A stretch of 64,000 nt of DNA from Pogostemon cablin (Eukaryota; Streptophyta; Magnoliopsida; Lamiales; Lamiaceae), in assembly GCA_023678885.1 (NCBI GenBank), contig CM043013.1, positions 19,314,791 to 19,378,790 of the forward strand, given 5' to 3'. The notes under the pieces were generated by a model that did not search any database, was not told the origin of the DNA, and saw only the letters and a program-made list of their open reading frames with translations. Shown one piece after another: positions 56,589-64,000 of the stretch (position 1 is its first letter; each line of letters opens with the position of its first letter). Both the position numbers and the translations under genes were made by a program.

Positions 56589-58500
56589 AAACAAAATAAA
56601 AATAAAGAGAAAAAGAGTAAGAAAATTAGAGGGAAAACAAGGACTATGACCAATACCCCCTTCAAAATACAATTGTCCTCAACTTAGTTCATGCAACTTT
56701 CATTACATGTAATAATCAATTCATAGCATACAAGATAAGACAATCACCACCAATTAAAACGCTCCATTGACATGTTCTCACGGGAAGTATATATCATTTG
56801 CACTCAAGTGTAAAAGATGTACACTTATGGGTTATGGTGTTTACTCTCAAATTCAATTCAATGCGTAATCATAAGCTTGCCAAATATCTCAAACTCTCCA
56901 CTACTAAAAGTATGATTCGACAATAAGATCAAATGGACTTTTCTTTTAGATGTAATGTTGGATCTTTGGTTAAGGTGGGAAACATATGGATAAGTAACTC
57001 AAAACTCGGATTAATCAAGCGCGCCTATCATGATCTTTCATTCTTCCTCTTCACTTCAATTAAGCACAATATCCTCCTCAACTCTCACACTTTTCTTTTT
57101 CTTTATAGCACAACATCCTTTCCTTCTTTTTTTTCTCATTTTTTTTCTCTCGAGGTACCAGTTTTGGGCACTACCTCACGCGTCCTCCATAGGGTACTAG
57201 ATTTAAGCACTACCCTAGGGTGTTTTATTCCATGGAATACTAGATTTATGCACTACTTCATGATTTTTCTTTGATGCATTTTCAAGCTAAATCACTGTTT
57301 CAACACCAATTTCATTCCTTCCCAAGCTATTATCAAGCTCCATCAACACACTTTGAAAAGCCATTAATTTTCTTCTAGAAGGACAATCAAGGCTCAAAAA
57401 ATTCAGAAGCTCAAAGTGGCTATTTTTCGTAGGCTACCAAAGAATGAGGTTTTTAGGCTCAACGGGGCTAACTACAGATAAATATTATTTGGTAGGGAAT
57501 TATTCAGCTAAGTGACTTATAAATTCAAGGATGGCCTAAAATCATCTCCCATTATCTAACACACATGTAATTACAAGTAAGACCAGAGGCAAGTTCTAGA
57601 ATACACACACAATAATGATACACACCAGAAAAGAAATATTATGTGAATATGTACATGATCCATGAGGCTCAAAATCTGACATGGTTTTAACAAGTAACAG
57701 AGCATTTTTCATGGTAAGCAATATCCCACAAGTACACATAGATCTTCATACCACAATATAACTCAAGTACAATTCCTTCGTCAATTTCAAGAGCATATGA
57801 ATTTCAGGCACAATTTAAAATATAAGTTCACATGGATCACCAAAACCAATTAGATCTCAATCCTTCCACTCCTACTAATTAAAAACACACATAAAAATTA
57901 GAATAAAGAAACGAGGGCACCTGATTTTTCTTCAATGTATGCACGAGCTCCTCGAGTTGTTCAACTCGGTCAGGTCAAAGAATCAGTGTAGAACTCATCT
58001 TGCCACCTAGTTACCTTTTTATTATCATCAAAGCTCAAACATACTCATCATCATAGGATTCATCATTAATAAAATAGGAGAACTATAAGAAAGAGTCAAT
58101 TTACTATCTAATCGACTCCACACACTAGATACACTAACACAACATACTAACATTAGGTAAGTTGCGAAAAATTGACATACTAACACTAGTTAAAGTATTA
58201 ATATACCACAAAAAATAACCCCCTAACAAACAAACAACCAACGAAAGGAAAAAATTTACCCTTGGTGCTCATATAGTGCTCATAAGACGAGGTAAGTACA
58301 TCACACCCCCCAAACTTAGTAAAAATATTAGTCGAAACTAAGTTTGAAAAAAGATGTAATTGCCAAAACTTGAGCACCTCAAATATAATAAATCCTCACT
58401 CACACGAAAGAAATAATAAAGTAATAAAATGGAAGGGACAGGCCCCCAACAAGCGCTTATGTTTAATATCGGAGAGTCACGATGGATGTAACCTTTTGAA
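56589..58500 (-). other. Non-coding 3' region of the gag-only element
   Basis: No pol domain in any frame. Related in patches to the Athila 3' region, for example around 57440-57545. A poly-T-rich tract is at 57110-57150. An internal polypurine-like motif, TAAGTTTGGGGGGTG on the minus strand, is at 58303-58317. Confidence 0.7.
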
Positions 58501-59834
58501 CTACTGGATTAGATGGCGGTCTTCTCGTATCCTCACCTTCAAGTACTTTCTTTCCCTTTTGTTGTCTACACTCAGCACCTCACCTTTCTTGGTCACAAAA
58601 ATATGATTCTTGAAATTTCCTTCCTCACATGGCTGTCTAGACACCTCCTTGTTAATATTCCACTCAATTTCAGAGTCATCTGTCCTATTAAAATCAAGAT
58701 TAAACAAGTTAGAAATCACATCTATGCTCTTGCATGATTGAGTCTCCATGGGAATCTTCATTGCTTGAAGGTTCGACTCGAACAGCTGATATAATGGACC
58801 TCTTGGGCATGACTGCATAGTCTCACAGTTTCGAGCATAACTTTCGCATCCGACCTCTAATTGAGGTGATTCATGCACGAAAGCAATCCTCTCTTCCGTG
58901 GCTTTCCGTTCAAACTCTTTACGAGCTGGTTTGACCAAGACCTTGGTCGAACCAAGGTTGAACCGGCCATCGGCAATCTCCTGAACGTTCCCAGGTGCTT
59001 TGTTCGACTTGTGAGAGATGATTCGACCAAGGGTCTTGATCGAACTAGGGTCAAACTGACTTTTTGAAGCTCCAGAATCCATTTCTAGCATCATCGATCT
59101 CTCATACTACATTCCGAACCTCAACATGATGGCTTTGCACTCTTTTGGGTTCATTATGCCATGTATTGATTGAAGGTAGCTTCAACACTCTTCACTTCTC
59201 GCTGCTGGATACTAGGCCCTCTTTGTGTCAACTCTGTAATTTGCCTCTGCTGGGATTCTAGCAGCTTGTTGATATTAGCTAAACTAGAGATGATCTCATC
59301 ATCCCTATTCGGCTTCACCACTTGATGATCAACCTGTGCCACCTTACCCACTATATAAGTTCCTCTAACGCTCTCTGTAAGCCAGTCACGTGAATTCATA
59401 GAGATATTTTCAAATAACTTTTCTGCTTCAAGTGTTGTCTTAGATGACAGCGCTCCTCCTGATGATGCATCAATAAGAATACATGACTCACAATCCAATC
59501 CATAGTAGAAGATGCTTATATACTGAGCTTTAGACATTCCATGCTGTTGGCATCTCCTGAGCATGTCTTTAAACCTATCCCACGCCTCATAGAACGTCTC
59601 ATCCTAATTCGTCACAAATTGGGTGACGTCTTGCTTCATTCTTAATATCCTTGAGGGTGGCATGTATCTCTCCAAGAACTTCTCTTGCAGTTGGTCCCAT
59701 GTAGTGCAATCAGTGGCATCAAGGGTCTCATACCAAGCTTCTGCCTTATCAATCAAAGAGAACTTGAATAGGGCGATCTGTCTAGCATGATCATTAGCTC
59801 TAGAACCCTTGCGCAGCGTCACCATTTTGATCAT
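58501..59834 (-). pseudogene. Broken gag of the Athila-like element
   Basis: The readable part starts inside the capsid region: IALFKFSLIDKAEAWYETL, CTTWDQLQEKFLERYMPPSR, then FYEAWDRFKDMLRRCQQHG and LIDASSGGALSSKTTLEAEK. A TAG near 59602-59604 interrupts DETFYEAW, fitting CAG to TAG. Later segments (59094-58501) include GCESYARNCETMQSCP. The N-terminal part is missing because the deletion joins gag to LTR sequence; the first ten codons of the open frame (from 59834) are LTR-derived. Confidence 0.85.
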
Positions 59835-60175
59835 AACTTTCTCGTTTAGATTCCAATTGAGGTTTTCTTAAGCCAAAACGACCCTCTCTTCTGTGGATTT
59901 TCAATCATTTATCACACATCTAGTTTTGAGCTCCACAACAACACAGAAAAATTACATAAGTTGGACGTGCATTTTTCAGCATTCATACACAAGTTGCACC
60001 TTTTTTCCAACTTAAAACTTTTGATCTTTTCCACCTAAAACACAATAAAACACCTCAAACATACCTTTTTTCTTACATATATCGAATATAAGACACTTGT
60101 GCTAATATATAACAATAATTTTCATAAAAAAATGTTAAATTGGACACTCAAACACACTAATTTCTACTTTCTTCA
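59812..60175 (-). repeat. Truncated 5' LTR of the gag-only element
   Basis: It matches 56189-56553. Its inner boundary abuts gag directly, so the rest of the LTR, the primer site and the gag start were deleted. Confidence 0.85.
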
Positions 60176-60229
60176 GTACCCATCGAGTAACCCGATCTGA
60201 CAGGTAAAATTGACATCCCTAAATCTTGG

Positions 60230-60489
60230 GATCTCATTGTATGCTATTCATAGCCATCGAACCCATGACAAAGAACCAAAGAGATGGAAACAATCAAAGA
60301 ATAATTAACCGAAATAAATCCAAAGTTTCATTATACAGTGTAAAATTTCTGAACCATTGCACTTGATAATGAAGTCTGAATTATCCAGCAAGAAAGCATT
60401 CTATCTTAAATGCTAATTCTATTGAAATTTAAATACAAAAATCACTTCTTTGCTGCACATTGGTTGTGTATTGCACAAAACCCACTCTC
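60230..60489. other. No gene supported
   Basis: AT-rich spacer between the hAT element and the copia-type LTR. Confidence 0.55.
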
Positions 60490-61504
60490 TGTTGGCGTTC
60501 TATCGTTTGGTTAGCGTGAATCGTTAAGGTTCCATGCATTTCTAATCTAGTGGAAGTATTAAGGTAGAAACGTATTATCTTTCACCAGGGTATGTTGATG
60601 ATAAAAAGTTACAGAAAACAACCACTTGATCTTTTGCTGTATTTTCAAGTCCAATCCTGACGTCGTGTGGACGACGATCTTCTGAATCTTCTCAATCTGC
60701 TCATTTTCTCTCTTTCACGTCAAAAGTGGTGATCAAGTTAGGGTTCCAGGATGCTAAGATAACTTATTTATGGGTTACGACATGGACCAGGAGGAGAAAT
60801 TAGAGTTGGGCCTCCATTAGGATTAAGTATCCAAGTTTAGCCCAAAACTTATACTTAAGTCCAATAATAATAATATAGTCCACTAAAATATTATTACTTC
60901 ACTGCCTCTCCAATTCCATAATTACGTTATGGGCTCCTTCTTATTATTAGCCCGACAGTATCCCTATGTTTAAAATATACAATGCCCATTAATTAATTAA
61001 GTTACTGACAACTCCATTAATTAATATCTCATTCGAGAGTAGTACCACTCAACCTTATTATCATGCCGGAATTAATCCACTTGCAAGATTTATATGATAA
61101 TCCTTTTGAACTACTTAAGGGGACATCATCAACCTATTTAATAGGACACAGATTCCTTCTACAATCAACATCACACTATAGAGACAATACTATTTCCCAA
61201 CTCACCGAGTTTATTGATTTAATATATAAATCTCACCAATTGATGAATCAAAGAGATAAATACTGGCTTACGTGTCGAGGTTATTGTATAGGGATTAAGA
61301 ACACGAACATCCATAATAACTGAGATCATGTTCTCCTATATAGTCAGTATAAATCAAATGATCTCAAGTGGTCTTGCTCAATACACATAACGCATACTAA
61401 TGTGATTTTATAGTTAAGACAAATTAATACCAAATCAAACTACAACCATCCTGATATATTATCCCCGTCTATCTCGATTGTGAGCATCTGTTCATACTTT
61501 ATAA
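60490..61504 (-). repeat. Diverged copia-type LTR, cut by the CACTA element
   Basis: From TGTTGGC onward it aligns with the copia LTRs at 19049 and 26041, best from about 60780 (AGTCCACTAAAATATTATTA, TCATGCCGGAATTAATCCAC). It ends mid-LTR at TTTATAA, where the CACTA tip begins; the missing remainder is expected beyond the CACTA element, outside the window. Whether this is a solo LTR or part of a full element cannot be seen. Confidence 0.87.
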
Positions 61505-61925
61505 CACTACACTAGAAATGCTGATAGACATCACCGAATAGACATCAGGTATTCTTAAAATCTGATGTCGTATTTTAAGAAACTGATGTATTTTCTAAAA
61601 TTGATGTCTATCAGCGAAAAAAAAAGCTAATAGACATCAGTTTTCATTGAAAAAGTGCTGATAGACATTGATTTTTAATAACCGATGTCTTTTCAGCGAT
61701 ATGTATTTACAACTCTAAATAAAATCTGCTGATAGATATCAGTTGCTTGATGTTTATTCCCTAATAGACATTGGATCCTTTGAAAATAAGCTGATAGACA
61801 TCGATTTTGTAAAATCGATGTCGTTTCCCCCGATATTTAATGTCGGTTGGAAACTTGATAAATTTAAATAGCGCTAATAGACATCGGTTTTGCGAAAATG
61901 ATGTCTTTTCTCCGATGTCTTTTTA
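61505..61925. repeat. CACTA subterminal repeat array
   Basis: At least ten copies in both orientations of a core close to TGATAGACATCGGTTTT / AAAACCGATGTC, spaced 20 to 50 bp, several paired as small hairpins. These are candidate transposase binding sites. Confidence 0.85.
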
Positions 61926-62537
61926 AATTTAAAATTAAAAAAAATTCTGGGATTCAAACTTGACACAAAAGCCTTGCATTCCCAACACTTAACCAGAAAT
62001 GCTAATTTATTTATGTTTCATATTTTGGAAAGAATAAAATTAAATCTTAGATTCAGGGATTCCCACCACATCAGTTAAACAGTGATTCCACCAAAACCTC
62101 ATCCTCTCTCATGTCGTTGCCAGGATGAGCGAGAGGCCAACGGAGCCCAATGCTACTCATCGCTTCTCATATCGTGCTCCTCCAGATCAACTGACCCCCA
62201 TCGCTACTCACCATGCCATTCCTCCCAAATTTGCATAAAAAGCACTCTCTCTGGAAAGAAAGACCCGCCGTGTCAATATGCCCTCAGCCATCATTCAGCA
62301 ATCCCTTTCATCATATTTTCGTCGTTCGGGTGGCCAGAAAAAGGTGTGAAGGTTTCCCCTTTTAGCTTCGCTGTGGAGTGTTCATTGGGACAAATTTCTA
62401 AACAATTCGAGCACAATAGCTTATGGAATCTAAATGAAAGATTAGGTAATCTCTATTTTCAGTACTTTTTTGGGACAAGGTTTTCCCCTTTTGAAATTGC
62501 GTTTAATTTGTGCAACAACTCACATTGTGGTGATAAA
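61926..62537. other. CACTA internal DNA, no gene supported
   Basis: A 190-codon plus frame (62082-62654) runs from here into the Stowaway MITE, has no recognisable domain and is probably chance. Confidence 0.5.
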
Positions 62538-62539
62538 TA

Positions 62540-62822
62540 CTCCCTCCGTCCTAGACTTATGTTCATACTTTTCGTTTTCGTCCGTCCCACACTTATGTTC
62601 ACCACCCAAAAAAGGAAACTTCACATTAACCAAAAACCTCAAAAGTTATCTTAATTTCAAAAATACTACTCCAACCTAACACATATAACATATTTTATAA
62701 TTTATTTATTATCTAAAAATACCACAATACCCCCTAAAAAATCAATAAAGTTGGTCAAAAAATAACTTTTCTTAAACTCTGTATCTACAGTGTTGGTGAA
62801 CTTAACTATGGGACGGAGGAAG
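62540..62822. mobile_element. Stowaway MITE (283 bp)
   Basis: Tips CTCCCTCCGTCC and GGACGGAGGAAG with TA duplications (62538-62539 and 62823-62824) define a Tc1/mariner-type Stowaway MITE. Confidence 0.93.
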
Positions 62823-62824
62823 TA

Positions 62825-64000
62825 TTATTTTAGAATTGAGTAATTGTCCTCTTGTGAGAGCTAATTGTTCTGATTTTTGTAAAATTGTTACAGCCTTTGT
62901 TTCTCTATTTGATTTGATGTTTTAGGATATCTTCTTTTATATCTCATGGCCAGTCCTTTCATGTCTCTCCTTTGGAGATGATCATTTTACTCTTATTTTT
63001 GTGTATTAGTTTCTCCGCAATCTTCTCTTGTGTTATTAAAATGTCACTTTAATCTGGTATTTATGGAGAATCCCAAAGTTCTGCTCGTTTATTGAATATT
63101 GGTCATTATTTGCTGATGTATGCCACTCAAAGCTTATGCTGCTATTCCTATTTGACACTGCACTTGCTATGACTCTTTTCTTTCTGTTGATGGCTTATGT
63201 GGTCTGTCATCCCATATATGCTGTCAAAATTCTAGTCTTATCTACATTATAGATGGTCTTTATTATACTTTTTCAAAATTTTAGTGGTTTATTTTGATCT
63301 GCCCTTTTCTTTTGAGGTAAATAGTTTGCTATGCAGAATAATTCTTGATTTTCTTATTTAATTTATCTTCCATTGTTAGCTTGGATCGCAACTTTCATAA
63401 ATCTCTAGAGTCTGGCCTCACACTTACATTCAAGGATGGTATGTCTCATTATTTTCGTTTGACTGAAATTTCTTTTTAAAATCAATTTAACTTTAAAATG
63501 AATATATTAAAAATAAATTTGGACATTCACTTATATATTGTGGTATTACTTTTTCCATTGTCACTGTATTCTTGATTTTGGGATATCAAAAGGGTAAGGG
63601 AAGGAGAAGTACAAACATGAACTCTTCACTTGCTTGTTGGAGTTCGCTTTATTCTTTTAAAACTTATTCACTAGTAGAGCCTGTGTATTTGGTGTTTTCA
63701 ACAATGTTTCTAAGTTAATGATGGATTATATATTATTTTACTTAGAAATATGTAGTATTTTATATGCATTTTTCTTTTGATGATATTTTACTTAAAAGAT
63801 ATACAATAATCCTAATTTAGTTTTTATAATGCGGAAACTGAACTATTTTTTAAGCAGCAGATATGACTCGGCCATGTAGATCCTTAATTAATTTATATTC
63901 ATTTATTAGCATATTTGGTTCATATTCTACTGATCCTTGATTAATTTATTTGTTTTGCAAGTATATTTTTAGATAATATTTATCTTCCTCAAAATATGAT
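62825..64000. other. No gene supported
   Basis: AT-rich, stop-rich in all frames. Presumed CACTA interior or host DNA. Confidence 0.5.

Larger units (their letters stand above)
54725..60175 (-). mobile_element. Gag-only Athila-like LTR element with truncated 5' LTR
   Basis: A perfect 5-bp TSD (GTACC at 54720-54724 and 60176-60180) flanks it. The minus strand carries a broken gag but no pol, and its non-coding 3' part shares blocks with the Athila element at 8160-18410 (AGGCCATCCTT, TTGAGCCTA, CTCGGGACGAGCAA). The 5' side lost most of the LTR and the start of the internal region, joining gag directly to the last 364 bp of the LTR. Confidence 0.87.
53673..60221. mobile_element. hAT-type element interrupted by an LTR element
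   Basis: The tips are TAGGGATGGCAATGGGTAG on the left and, read inward from the right, TAGGGATGTCAATTTTACC. An 8-bp TSD AATCTTGG lies at 53665-53672 and 60222-60229. Subterminal GGGTAGGGTA and CCCGATCC-type motifs occur at both ends. Without the nested LTR element it is about 1.1 kb and non-coding, so a non-autonomous hAT element. Confidence 0.87.
61505..64000. mobile_element. One end of a CACTA (En/Spm) transposon
   Basis: The tip CACTACACTAGAAATG has the CACTA signature. It is followed by a subterminal array of direct and inverted GATAGACATCGGTTTT motifs, as in plant CACTA elements. The possible 3-bp TSD on this side is TAA. The other tip was not found, so the element probably runs past the window edge and the true extent is unknown. 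Confidence 0.78.

Noticed and set aside
62082..62654. 190-codon plus-strand frame
   Set aside because: It starts in CACTA interior DNA and ends inside the Stowaway MITE, with no recognisable domain.

Overview
The window is plant nuclear DNA, probably from an angiosperm and more likely a eudicot (inference from element families, AT-rich composition and gene fragments; the species cannot be told). No intact host gene is visible. Nearly everything is transposable elements nested inside each other, plus small broken pieces of three or four host genes. Element boundaries were fixed by matching target-site duplications (TSDs), which makes the layering unusually clear.

Left two thirds (1-41,140): a beta-tubulin exon piece is split by one insertion event. 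(1) A Tat-lineage Ty3/gypsy retrotransposon (561-41135, minus strand, TSD ATACC) sits in the tubulin exon. (2) Its 3' untranslated region received a giant Mutator-like element (MULE, 1862-30855, TSD ATTAATAAA) carrying two convergent genes: a DUF1985/Ulp1-type cysteine peptidase gene (+) and a MuDR-type transposase gene (-). (3) The transposase gene was hit twice: by an Athila-type gypsy element (8160-18410, TSD CTCTG) and by a Ty1/copia element (19049-27241, TSD GGTAC). Across both sites the transposase reading frame continues when the insertions are mentally removed. LTR divergence counted by eye (Tat about 5%, copia about 3-4%, Athila about 2-3%) agrees with the nesting order.

Middle (41,140-53,670): the other side of the tubulin exon, an array of mini-hairpins, microsatellites, a frameshifted cupin (11S-globulin-like) pseudogene, several MITEs and fold-back elements, and a single exon of a LOG-type (cytokinin-activating) gene.

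Right (53,670-64,000): a hAT-like element (53673-60221, TSD AATCTTGG) split by a gag-only Athila-like LTR element (54725-60175, TSD GTACC); then a diverged copy of the copia LTR cut by the end of a CACTA transposon (from 61505), which carries a Stowaway MITE.

All element genes are decayed: in-frame stops fitting C-to-T or G-to-A change, frameshifts, catalytic Asp-to-Asn changes, and loss of the Athila 5' LTR promoter. The features most worth following up are the giant MULE with inverted subterminal repeat arrays, three unrelated tandem arrays in the Tat 3' region, a cluster of perfect hairpins in the Athila LTR, and an internal polypurine motif conserved in two Athila-type elements.
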